DNA from: a bacterium | GTDB taxonomy: Bacteria; JAMORN01 | Length of the DNA stretch: 10,809 bases | Reading direction: 5' to 3' | Assembly (NCBI GenBank): GCA_027063545.1 | Contig: JAMORN010000066.1 | Span: 1 to 10,809, forward strand | Shown: positions 1 to 7,388 of the stretch, one piece after another | Position numbering within the stretch: the stretch's first letter is position 1 | Layout: every line of letters starts with the position of its first letter | Position numbers and translations under genes: made by a program | Notes under the pieces: generated by a model | Told to the model about the DNA's origin: nothing | The model's input: only the letters and a program-made list of their open reading frames with translations | The model's database searches: none

Positions 1-589
1 CTTTTACAGTTTTATCAGTACCAGGACATTTATCTTTCACATCAGGAATACCATCTTGGTCATTATCAGGATCAGGACAACCATCTTTGTCTTGGAATCC
101 ATCTATATCTTCTGGTTGGAACGGACATTTATCATGTTTATCGTCTATACCATCATGATCAGAGTCTTTTATATTGTCAGGACATCCATCACTATCATCT
201 ATACCGTTTTTTGTTTCTGGTTGATTTGGACATTTATCAAGTTGATCAGGAATACCGTCTTTATCATTATCTAGATCAGGACAACCATCATTGTCTTGGA
301 ATCCATCTAAGTCTTCTTTTGTAGATAACGCATCTTGATCAGTACCAGGACATTTATCATCAACATCTGCTATACCATCTTTATCATTATCAGGGTCAGG
401 ACAACCGTCATCATCTTGGAAACTATCGTAGTCTTCAGGATCATTAGGACATTTATCTTTTTTATCAGGTATTTTATCGAGATCGTTGTCAAGGTCAGGA
501 CAACCATCATCATCTTGAAAGCCATCAAAATCTTCAGGCTCTGTAGGACATTTATCATATCTATCATTTATACCATCTTTATCCTGATC
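1..589 (-). repeat. Coding tandem repeats for thrombospondin type 3 units
   Basis: The DNA word gtcaggacaaccatc and close variants (the DGCPD codons) recur on the plus strand at 71, 176, 275, 395 and 494. The steps are 105, 99, 120 and 99 bases, all multiples of three, so the reading frame is kept. Six DxDxD-type calcium loops and six DKCP motifs are encoded. The second loop reads DNDLDKIPD, with Lys replacing the normal Gly. Sequence between the repeated words also diverges, consistent with old duplications rather than recent slippage. Confidence 0.85.
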
Positions 590-1780
590 TGGCGGAATAA
601 TAAACCAATGAAATGTTACCTGAGCACTAGCACCCAGTTTTGGAGGAACATGAGCATTTACTAAATAAATATTATTATTATCTTTTATATAATAGAGCCC
701 ATGATTTAAGTTATCTTTATATGTTTTCTCTGCAGCAGGATCATCATCATTTAAAACATATCTATCCTTTACTATTTCAGGAGAAGAAAAAGTTTTCATT
801 ATAGACATAATAATAGATGCATGAGGAGATCTAACAAGTAATCCAAATTTTCCATTTAACTCGTCTTTAAAAAGATCATGATGATTAATTACATTAGACC
901 ACTCCATTGCTCCACTTAAAGAACCAAAAAAACCAAAACTAGGATGAGGACAATATTCAACCCCAAATTTTCCAAATATTTTATTGTCAGTATAAGATTT
1001 TGAATCCATAGAGGATCCTGTATTAGCCACTCCAAGACCACCAACATTAAAGTGAAATCTTAGAAGTAAATCAGGGTTAACAGCTCCAACATCAAATGTA
1101 AGAGCAAGTAATGCTTTTAAAGCCCAAAGTCTCGAATGATTTGCTGTATATGTTCCAAATATAGCATTTTTATACCCAGGAAACTCTGGACCATCCATAG
1201 TAGCTTTCCAGTGGAATTGGGGATCTCTTAAAATATATCCTGTTTTTAAACCTGTAGCTGTTTTATTTGTAGGAACATAACCTGTAAAAACAAAAGCAAG
1301 ATTTACTATTTGATTAGTAGGAACAGCTAATTTTGTATTTATAAAGAAATCTCCAGTTCCTTTTTTCTCTAAATCTTGATTATTTACATCATAAACTTGA
1401 TCCCAATAAGAGTAAACTCCTAAAGCAACGCTCCAATAATTAAAAAGTCCATAAGAGAAAAATACTGGAGCAAAAATTCCTAAAGTAGAATTTATTCTAC
1501 TAGAAGCTGATGTTAACCCTGCTGCAACATAGTCATCCCATGTAATATCAGCAGGATTATCTGTTCTTGTATAAGGAACTATTCCAATTTTATCCCAAGT
1601 GATTAATGGAGATACACCTATTGCCATTCTACCTCTTTTCATTGTTTTAGCATCATAAAGATCTAAAATACCCCTTAAACCTTCATTATTAAATGAGATA
1701 TCAGTGTATATATCAATATATCCCAAAATGTTGGATAAATAAACAAATACTAATAAAACACTATAAAAAATTCGTTTCAT
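1..1780 (-). CDS. OmpA-like outer-membrane beta-barrel protein with TSP3 repeats (3' end beyond window)
   Basis: Open from an ATG at 1780 through the left edge, 593 codons with no stop, so the C-terminus is missing. A GGAGG lies 5 bases before the ATG. Residues 1-20 (MKRIFYSVLLVFVYLSNILG) form a signal peptide. Residues ~21-395 are rich in alternating aromatic and Gly residues, as expected of a transmembrane beta barrel, and end in a strand containing FHWFII. From Asp398 come acidic TSP3 units with DxDxDGIxD, DKCP and DGCPD motifs, which in this family bind calcium and form a stiff periplasmic rod. The final visible unit, KCPGTDKTVK, is the type that usually precedes a C-terminal OmpA/MotB peptidoglycan-binding domain; that domain is inferred, not seen. 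It is last of the visible genes in the ssb operon, 23 bases after the previous one. Likely role: linking outer membrane to cell wall, or a porin-like channel. The family call is firm, the exact function is not. Confidence 0.88.
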   Translation of the reverse strand, partial: MKRIFYSVLLVFVYLSNILGYIDIYTDISFNNEGLRGILDLYDAKTMKRGRMAIGVSPLITWDKIGIVPYTRTDNPADITWDDYVAAGLTSASSRINSTLGIFAPVFFSYGLFNYWSVALGVYSYWDQVYDVNNQDLEKKGTGDFFINTKLAVPTNQIVNLAFVFTGYVPTNKTATGLKTGYILRDPQFHWKATMDGPEFPGYKNAIFGTYTANHSRLWALKALLALTFDVGAVNPDLLLRFHFNVGGLGVANTGSSMDSKSYTDNKIFGKFGVEYCPHPSFGFFGSLSGAMEWSNVINHHDLFKDELNGKFGLLVRSPHASIIMSIMKTFSSPEIVKDRYVLNDDDPAAEKTYKDNLNHGLYYIKDNNNIYLVNAHVPPKLGASAQVTFHWFIIPPDQDKDGINDRYDKCPTEPEDFDGFQDDDGCPDLDNDLDKIPDKKDKCPNDPEDYDSFQDDDGCPDPDNDKDGIADVDDKCPGTDQDALSTKEDLDGFQDNDGCPDLDNDKDGIPDQLDKCPNQPETKNGIDDSDGCPDNIKDSDHDGIDDKHDKCPFQPEDIDGFQDKDGCPDPDNDQDGIPDVKDKCPGTDKTVK

Positions 1781-1803
1781 AAAAACCTCCTTATTTATCT
1801 ATT

Positions 1804-2475
1804 TTATAAACTATTTTTTACCTTTTTTATACTTGATATAGCCTTTCTTGCAGCATATATATGTTTTGGTAGATAAGAATCATCTTCATCATAAAAAATT
1901 ATTTTGAAAATTTTAGCAGCATATACTCCTTTTTTAAGGGCAGCAATAATCTCCTGTTTATGGTCACCAATTGACGATTTAAAAGTTTTATTTTTATACT
2001 TTTTTAATAACTTTTTCATTGTTAAATAATATGAATAAGAACGATTTTGATATTTTTCGTATAAGTAATCATCTTCCAATATTTCATCATATTTATCTTC
2101 AGAGACAGCAGCAATAGCAGATAAAATTGATATCGCTTTGTTTAGATCCTTTACAACTTGAACTTTTTCTTGGTTATAAATCTTTTGATCCTCTTCTGAC
2201 TGTTTTGTTTTCATAACCTTCATTTCTAATTTCTTTTTCTCTTCCAATAGCTTTTGTTTCTCTAATTGTTCCTGTTGTATCTTTTTTTCAGAAATAGCAA
2301 CGTAAATTTTTGTTATACCAGTAATAGTTGTAAATATTAATAATAAGGTTGCAAGAAAATAACTAATAACATTTTTAGCAATACCACGAGCAGTGTTTAT
2401 AGTTATTAAAAAAGCTAAAATAGTTATATATACCATTAGAATTATTATCAAAGTATCTGTAGAGAAATTAAACAT
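1804..2475 (-). CDS. Unknown two-helix membrane protein with a coiled coil
   Basis: I do not recognise the family. The 223-residue product has two hydrophobic helices at ~8-27 and ~36-60. Residues ~61-110 are a highly charged Lys/Glu/Gln stretch with heptad-like spacing, a likely coiled coil. The C-terminal ~110 residues are soluble, Lys- and Tyr-rich, with an acidic patch (DEDDS) near 196-200, and there are no cysteines. There is no cleavable signal peptide, so it is probably an inner-membrane protein with a large domain on one side. The start is supported by AGGAG 7 bases upstream, which overlaps the end of the preceding corC-like gene; only 4 bases separate the two coding regions. The OmpA-like gene follows 23 bases later, so co-transcription and an envelope role are likely, but no function can be assigned. 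Confidence 0.8.
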   Translation of the reverse strand: MFNFSTDTLIIILMVYITILAFLITINTARGIAKNVISYFLATLLLIFTTITGITKIYVAISEKKIQQEQLEKQKLLEEKKKLEMKVMKTKQSEEDQKIYNQEKVQVVKDLNKAISILSAIAAVSEDKYDEILEDDYLYEKYQNRSYSYYLTMKKLLKKYKNKTFKSSIGDHKQEIIAALKKGVYAAKIFKIIFYDEDDSYLPKHIYAARKAISSIKKVKNSL

Positions 2476-2479
2476 ATTT

Positions 2480-3544
2480 TTACTCCTTGTTTTGAATCTT
2501 CGTTATTTTTAATTTTTTAATTCGGGTCGGTGAAGATTCCAGTATTGTTATTAAATAGTTATCTATTTTAAACTTTTCATTTTCTTTTGGTATATAGCCT
2601 ATTTTATTGGTAATATATCCATTTATTGTACTAAATTGTTCATTTCCTATCTTTATTCCATATACATTTTCTAAGTCTACTACTGAATACAATCCGTCAA
2701 CAACTACCTCATCAATCTCTTTGATATCCTTTTTTTTCTCTATATTTTCAGAAAAATATTTTAAAAGATCATCAACCTGCAAGTATCCTATTTCATTTCC
2801 GTATTCATCAACGATTACAGCATACTTAGTATCAGTCAAAATTAACCTTTTAAAAATAAAATAAATAGAAGAAAAAGAATTTACAAGTATAAATTTATCT
2901 TTTTCTTTAATTTTGTTTAAAGTATTTTTTTCTGTTTTCATAATAAACTTTACAGGCACATTAGATAATTTTATAATAGATAACAGAATTTTTTCTTCAA
3001 TACTAGAAAACTTACTGGAGTAGTAGATTTTATTAATAAATTTTTTAAGATCTTCCTTATTAATTTCAATATCTGATGTTAATCTTTTTATATGGAAAAA
3101 GAATGTATCAATAAACTTAAAAATATTCACAATAGGCGATAAAATTTTGAATAAAAAAATTAATAAATTTCCTAATCTTATAAAGAAAATAGGATAATTT
3201 ACACCAATACTTTTTGGTATAATTTCTCCAAAAATAAGTAATGAAAAAGTAGTAAATAAAAAGGAAACAAAAGAGCTATATTCTATATTTAAACTTTTTA
3301 TAAAACTTTCTGAAAAACTAGAAAAACCAACGTTTACACTCATATTTCCTATAAGAATGAAGATTAAAAATTTATATTGTCTAGAAATAAAGAAATTGTA
3401 AATATTAAAATATTTTTTGTTTTCTTTTATTAAAGAATATTGATAGTCTGAAATAGAAAAAAAGGCTGTTTCTGTCCCTGATAGGAGCCCAGAAAGACTT
3501 AGAAAAAAAATAGAAAGAGCTATATTAAAAAGGAAGGTCGTCAT
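2480..3544 (-). CDS. CNNM/CorC (HlyC/CorC) family membrane protein, shortened CBS module
   Basis: The 354-residue product has the CNNM (DUF21) membrane domain at ~1-150 with hallmark motifs LSGTETAFFS (21-30), LIGNMSVN (64-71) and FGEIIPKSIGVNYP (105-118). Hydrophobic helices lie near 4-28, 58-82, 92-112 and 120-145. A CBS-like segment at ~217-266 contains VIVDEYGNEIGYLQVDDLL. A CorC_HlyC/transporter-associated domain at ~283-348 carries VDGLYSVVDLENVYGI and INGYITNKIGYIP. The family is linked to magnesium or cobalt resistance and efflux. Most relatives have two CBS repeats; here only about 20 residues stand where the first should be, which also explains the modest length. The ATG lies inside the 3' end of ssb (20-base overlap), with only a weak GAAG as a ribosome site, so translational coupling to ssb is likely. 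Substrate is not determinable. Confidence 0.9.
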   Translation of the reverse strand: MTTFLFNIALSIFFLSLSGLLSGTETAFFSISDYQYSLIKENKKYFNIYNFFISRQYKFLIFILIGNMSVNVGFSSFSESFIKSLNIEYSSFVSFLFTTFSLLIFGEIIPKSIGVNYPIFFIRLGNLLIFLFKILSPIVNIFKFIDTFFFHIKRLTSDIEINKEDLKKFINKIYYSSKFSSIEEKILLSIIKLSNVPVKFIMKTEKNTLNKIKEKDKFILVNSFSSIYFIFKRLILTDTKYAVIVDEYGNEIGYLQVDDLLKYFSENIEKKKDIKEIDEVVVDGLYSVVDLENVYGIKIGNEQFSTINGYITNKIGYIPKENEKFKIDNYLITILESSPTRIKKLKITKIQNKE

Positions 3545-4001
3545 CAGTAATTGCTTCTTCAGGGTTTATTTCAAAAGAAGACAACTCTTCTTTTACAATC
3601 TCTTCATTTATAGGTTCCTCTATAGGTGTAGGTTCTATATTATTACTTTTTATTTCTTCAACAGAAGGTCTTTCGTCTTTTCTAGAAAGCATTTTCATAT
3701 TATTCCCTATTATCTCAGTAATATATCTTGTTTGGCCTGTAGAATCTTCATATTTTCTATATTTTATTCTTCCTTCAATTAAGAGCAACATTCCCTTTTT
3801 TACGTATTTATCAGCAACCTCTGCATTTTTTCCAAATAATACAATATTATGCCATTGGGTTGGTCGTTGACCTGTTTCATCAGGTGGCTCATCTGATGTA
3901 GCAAGAGGAAAAGCTGCTATAGGTATCCCACTTTTTGATATCCTAACTTCTGGATCTTTTCCAACGCGTCCAATTAAAATAACTTTATTTAAAGAAGACA
4001 T
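3525..4001 (-). CDS. ssb: Single-stranded DNA-binding protein SSB
   Basis: This 158-residue protein binds single-stranded DNA during replication, repair and recombination and recruits partner enzymes. The OB fold covers ~1-108 and opens with the classic MSSLNKVILIGRVGKDPEVR; the family motif WHNIVLFGKNAEVADKYVKKG follows at ~50-70 and LIEGRIKYRKYEDSTGQTRY at ~74-93. A flexible, Glu/Pro-rich linker (~109-151) leads to the acidic tip DDDLPF, the docking site for RecO, PriA, topoisomerases and others. Length and architecture are normal for a bacterial SSB. An AAGGAGAG ribosome site sits about 8 bases before the ATG. It is the first gene of the minus-strand operon and is divergent from rlmN. The last codons double as the start of the next gene. 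Confidence 0.97.
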   Translation of the reverse strand: MSSLNKVILIGRVGKDPEVRISKSGIPIAAFPLATSDEPPDETGQRPTQWHNIVLFGKNAEVADKYVKKGMLLLIEGRIKYRKYEDSTGQTRYITEIIGNNMKMLSRKDERPSVEEIKSNNIEPTPIEEPINEEIVKEELSSFEINPEEAITDDDLPF

Positions 4002-4026
4002 TTTTTTCTCTCCTTAATTTTTTATT

Positions 4027-4046
4027 TTTTAATATATATATTAAAA
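4027..4046. promoter_or_regulatory. AT-only 20-base perfect palindrome in the ssb/rlmN divergent promoter region
   Basis: The 66 bases between the ssb and rlmN start codons are almost entirely A and T and are centred on a perfect 20-base palindrome (TTTTAATATA and its mirror). It supplies TATATT in both directions and TAAAAT (4042-4047) for rlmN, so it probably holds the -10 elements of both divergent promoters. No convincing -35 is visible. Long AT palindromes occur easily in such DNA, so an operator role is only a possibility. Confidence 0.4.
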
Positions 4047-4067
4047 TAAATTTTTAATAGCATAGAT

Positions 4068-5126
4068 ATGAAAAAAAATATTCTTAATTTCTCAAAAAAA
4101 GAATTGGAGGAGTTTTTTAAATCTATTGGAGAACCTAAATTTAGAGTAACACAAGTACTTGATTGGATTTATAAAAAAAAAGTTTTAGATTTTTCTTCTT
4201 TCTCTAATCTTTCAAAAAGATTAAGAGAGAAATTGGAAGAGAATTTTGTAATAAAAACCCTTTCAATTGAGGAAATTCATGAAAGTAAAGATGGAAGTAT
4301 AAAAATTGCTTTTAAGACCTTTGATGATAAATATATTGAATCGGTAATTATTCCATCAAAAGATAGAGTAACTTTATGTATATCAACTCAAATAGGATGT
4401 AATATTGGATGTGCTTTTTGTAATACAGCAAGGTTGGGGCTTATAAGAAATCTTTATACCTCAGAAATTTTAGAGCAATATCTACTTAGTGAATCAATAA
4501 TAAATAAAAAAATAACCAACATTGTATATATGGGAATGGGAGAGCCTCTTGTAAATTTTGATAATTTTCTTAATAGTTTAGAGAGATTTATTTCAGAAGA
4601 GTATTTTAATTTTGGAAAGAGAAAGATTGTTGTAAGCACAATTGGAATACCTGAAAAGATAAGAAGATTAGCAGATTTTGAGTATGCTCCAAAGATCTCT
4701 CTTAGCCTTCATTTTTCTACAGATGAAGAGAGAAAAAAATATATTCCTGTTAGTTATAAAATAGATGAACTTGTGGAAAGCCTTTATTATTATTATAAGA
4801 TGACAAATCTTCCTATAACATATGAATATCTCCTTTTAAATGGAATTAATACCTCCCAGCAGCATATGGAAAAACTATATCAAATAGTTTCTTTAATTCC
4901 AAAATCAAAAATAAATTTAATCCCTTTTAATGAATTTGAAGGCTCTTCTTTTTCTACACCAGATGTAGAAGAGATTGAACGTTTTAAAGAGTTTTTTAAA
5001 GAGAGAGGAATATTTACCTCTGTAAGAACCTCTTATGGTAGGGATATAAGTGCTGCATGTGGGAATCTTGGTTTTTCTCTTCTTAAAAGAGATTTAGTTA
5101 AGAGAGATTTAAAAAGAAAATCTTAG
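4068..5126 (+). CDS. rlmN: Dual-specificity RNA methyltransferase RlmN (radical SAM)
   Basis: RlmN makes 2-methyladenosine at A2503 of 23S rRNA and at A37 of some tRNAs, using a radical-SAM mechanism with a methylated cysteine intermediate. The 352-residue protein has the RNA-binding N-terminal domain (~1-95), then CxxxCxxC at Cys111, Cys115 and Cys118 for the 4Fe-4S cluster. The SAM-binding motif MGMGEP is at 155-160. Cys104 and Cys331 (in GRDISAACGNL) match the two catalytic cysteines known in E. coli RlmN as C118 and C355. All key residues are present and the length is normal. There is no Shine-Dalgarno ahead of the ATG; the start is chosen because the N-terminus KKNILNFSKKELEEFFKSIG fits the family. 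Its stop codon overlaps that of the convergent protease gene by 4 bases. Confidence 0.97.
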   Translation: MKKNILNFSKKELEEFFKSIGEPKFRVTQVLDWIYKKKVLDFSSFSNLSKRLREKLEENFVIKTLSIEEIHESKDGSIKIAFKTFDDKYIESVIIPSKDRVTLCISTQIGCNIGCAFCNTARLGLIRNLYTSEILEQYLLSESIINKKITNIVYMGMGEPLVNFDNFLNSLERFISEEYFNFGKRKIVVSTIGIPEKIRRLADFEYAPKISLSLHFSTDEERKKYIPVSYKIDELVESLYYYYKMTNLPITYEYLLLNGINTSQQHMEKLYQIVSLIPKSKINLIPFNEFEGSSFSTPDVEEIERFKEFFKERGIFTSVRTSYGRDISAACGNLGFSLLKRDLVKRDLKRKS

Positions 5127-7345
5127 AATATTATTAGTTTTAAAGTTTTTTTTTGGTTTTTATTATAGATATCCCAAACAGAGATTTTTACTATATATAT
5201 ACCTTTACCCACTTTTTTTCCATTAAAATAAGGATCTATTTTTATATTACTATATCCAATAAAATCTCCATAGATAGATTTCTTTATTAGTCTTTTTCCT
5301 TTTGAATTATAAATAGAAACATCAATCCTTTTTGTAGGTTTTATAAAGTAAGCACCGAATATAATAGCACTATTTGAAGAAGTTCTATATGGATTTGGGT
5401 ATATAAATGAGTCTTTTAGTATAATAGATGAATTCTCGTCAATAACCTTAAAATTAAATTCTTCCTCTTTCATGCTAGAGTTTTTATAAAGAATAGTTCT
5501 TAAAGTATTATAAAATGAGGTTATATTAGAAAGAGAAATATAAAAAGATGTATCATTCTCTAATTTTTTAGAATTTTTAACTAGGGAAATAGAGTTTAAA
5601 TAAATCTTTAAAGAATCAATATAGGTGCTTAAACTAATTCTTATTATAATCTCTCCATTTTTTTCAGTAATATCGCCCTCTTTTAATTTAATAATCTTTT
5701 CTGTTTTGTCTTTATAGTAATAACTAAGTTTATAATCAAATACCTCATTAACCTTTAACGAATTACCTGAAAGAGTAGTGTATGAACTGTTATAGTATAT
5801 AAAATCCTGATAAATATCTTTATTATATGCATAGAGAACCTCTTTTAAAGGGGTATAAGAAGAATCCACAAAAGGAAGATAAAATGATACAGAATATATG
5901 TTTGATGTTGTTATGGAAGAATCAACAACTATAGGAGATAGAGCTTTTGTTATAGTTATGGTATCCTCGCCTGTTAATGTTCGTTTTGTATATGTAATAG
6001 AAGAATCTTTTGGATAAACAAAAAAATTAACAGACCAATTTGTTAAATAGTCTAAACTATAGTCCTTTTTATTTACACTCTCAATGTCTAATGTATCAGG
6101 AGAGAGTTTTCTTATTATAGGGGAGACTATAATCATTGCCGGATCACCAAAAAGTTCATAGCTGGAAGAGTTAAGATAATAACCAGTATAGTTATAGGCT
6201 GTTTTTGCATAATAAAAAGTTTCTCCTATAGTTTTTTTTGAAGGAAGATCATATATTTTTTCCAAAAGCGCACCTCCAAATTCATTATTCTCTATAGCAT
6301 AAACCTCCATTATTGATCCAATCCCTGCAACTGCTCCATATTCCGGTGTTATAAATATCCTTTCAACCACCCCTTTTTCATTGTATAGGTCAAATTTAGA
6401 TGCATAGCATCCCAAAACTACGAAAATAGTTAAATCTTTATTTACCAAACTAGGAGTGCTCCATGATTTAAATACCCTCTCTATTGCTAAAACACCCCAA
6501 TGGGAATGGCCAGAGAATAAAGTTATAAAAACACCTTTGTTTATATAATCAATAAAATCTGCTTCAGCAAGTGGTTTATAACTTTCATCATCTTTAGGAT
6601 AGAGTTGTAAATAGACATTTTCTTTTTCAATTCCCTCTGGAATATATGGTAAGACATATTTTTCTACCAGTCTTTCATGATTGTAAGGATCTATTACTTC
6701 AGGTGATATCTCATCATCATCTACCGATATTAATATTTTTCTTTTATAATCACCGAAGGGATTTCCCTCATACCTTTTTATTTTGTAAAAAGCACCCCAT
6801 GCCTCATCTATATTATCTGCAGGAATTCTTCCTACATACGCAAAAGTAGGATATATATTTGAAACCCCATATTGATATGAAACATAAAAATCATCACTTG
6901 CTCTTATAGAATCTACTGTTGATATTAAATTTTTATCATATATCATAGGAATAAAGTTAGGATGTTCTAGGGTGTCATACTCACTATATCCATCTCCCAA
7001 AAGAACTACATATTGAAGCTTCCCTTGAGAGAGTTCCTTAATTCTTCTTATACCCTCTCTTATACTAAAAGCCTTAGGAAGATAGGATGTTTTAAAGGAA
7101 TCGAGATATAATAAATATAAAGTTTGGGTCGTTACAAATCTCGGAGAATAAACAAAATCTTTTTTTAGGGTATCTCTATATAAACAAAAACTATAAGCCA
7201 CATCTTTAAATAACGAATCAGTAACAATAAGATAATCTACATCTATAGAATCAGATAAAAACTCCTCTTGAGTAATTTCATAATTTTGAGCAAAAGCCCA
7301 ACCTATCCTTAAAATAAATAAGCCTAAAAGAAGATAAATTCTCAT
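5123..7345 (-). CDS. Secreted C25 (gingipain-like) cysteine protease with C-terminal FlgD/type IX-like sorting domain
   Basis: The 740-residue product begins with a signal peptide (~1-20, ending WAFAQ). The C25 caspase-like fold follows at once: DYLIVT (37-42), VVLLGD (113-118), ASDDFY (149-154) and YVGRIPA (170-176). The presumed catalytic His280 lies in SGHSH and Cys313 in LGCYAS, 33 residues apart as for His211/Cys244 of gingipain RgpB. GAVAGIGS (337-344) and ELFGDPAM (397-404) complete the family pattern. Residues ~405-640 are Ser/Thr/Tyr-rich, probably beta-sandwich, and unassigned. The C-terminus (~648-740) starts FIYPNPYR and ends with a GKGIYIVKIS strand, as in FlgD-type Ig-like or type IX secretion sorting domains. 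It should act outside the cell, perhaps anchored to the surface. Cysteines other than Cys313 are nearly absent (Cys54). No Shine-Dalgarno precedes the ATG. Substrate unknown. Confidence 0.88.
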   Translation of the reverse strand: MRIYLLLGLFILRIGWAFAQNYEITQEEFLSDSIDVDYLIVTDSLFKDVAYSFCLYRDTLKKDFVYSPRFVTTQTLYLLYLDSFKTSYLPKAFSIREGIRRIKELSQGKLQYVVLLGDGYSEYDTLEHPNFIPMIYDKNLISTVDSIRASDDFYVSYQYGVSNIYPTFAYVGRIPADNIDEAWGAFYKIKRYEGNPFGDYKRKILISVDDDEISPEVIDPYNHERLVEKYVLPYIPEGIEKENVYLQLYPKDDESYKPLAEADFIDYINKGVFITLFSGHSHWGVLAIERVFKSWSTPSLVNKDLTIFVVLGCYASKFDLYNEKGVVERIFITPEYGAVAGIGSIMEVYAIENNEFGGALLEKIYDLPSKKTIGETFYYAKTAYNYTGYYLNSSSYELFGDPAMIIVSPIIRKLSPDTLDIESVNKKDYSLDYLTNWSVNFFVYPKDSSITYTKRTLTGEDTITITKALSPIVVDSSITTSNIYSVSFYLPFVDSSYTPLKEVLYAYNKDIYQDFIYYNSSYTTLSGNSLKVNEVFDYKLSYYYKDKTEKIIKLKEGDITEKNGEIIIRISLSTYIDSLKIYLNSISLVKNSKKLENDTSFYISLSNITSFYNTLRTILYKNSSMKEEEFNFKVIDENSSIILKDSFIYPNPYRTSSNSAIIFGAYFIKPTKRIDVSIYNSKGKRLIKKSIYGDFIGYSNIKIDPYFNGKKVGKGIYIVKISVWDIYNKNQKKTLKLIIF

Positions 7346-7352
7346 ATTATTT

Positions 7353-7380
7353 AATATAAAAAAAGAAAAGCCCCTGAAAA
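7353..7380 (-). promoter_or_regulatory. Possible promoter for the C25 protease gene, overlapping the mrp terminator
   Basis: Read on the minus strand, TATATT (7358-7353) ends exactly 7 bases before the protease ATG, the normal distance from a -10 box to the first transcribed base. That would give an mRNA with no leader, in keeping with the missing Shine-Dalgarno. A poor -35 match, TTTTCA (7380-7375), lies 16 bases further up, within the terminator hairpin of the preceding gene. In DNA this AT-rich such matches arise by chance, so this is tentative. Confidence 0.3.
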
Positions 7381-7388
7381 AGGGGCTT
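7358..7388 (-). terminator. Rho-independent terminator after mrp
   Basis: On the minus strand, 10 bases after the mrp-like stop codon, an 8-base-pair stem (AAGCCCCT pairing with AGGGGCTT, 7388-7381 with 7375-7368) closes a 5-base loop and runs straight into TTTTCTTTTTTT. This GC-rich stem stands out sharply from its surroundings. It ends transcription of the feoB/mrp side and insulates the protease gene, which starts only 12 bases beyond the T-tract. Confidence 0.9.

Noticed and set aside
1-589. Regularly spaced short repeats that could suggest a CRISPR array
   Set aside because: Spacing is 99-120 bases in multiples of three, the repeats vary, and they translate in one frame into TSP3 units of a long coding region.
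56-664. Open frames on the plus strand and in another minus frame across the repeat region
   Set aside because: They encode low-complexity Ile/Thr/Phe or Met/Lys/Val-rich peptides antisense or out of frame to the TSP3 codons; no ribosome sites or recognisable domains.
2607-2864. Plus-strand open frame opposite the CorC-like gene
   Set aside because: Ser/Ile/Phe-rich shadow of a well-supported gene, with no ribosome site.
5105-5154. Intrinsic terminator for rlmN
   Set aside because: The only stem is 6 AT-rich pairs and ends more than 20 bases before the T-run; too weak to annotate.
6646-6849. Plus-strand open frame opposite the C25 protease
   Set aside because: It lies across conserved protease codons on the other strand and its His/Leu/Phe-rich product resembles no protein.
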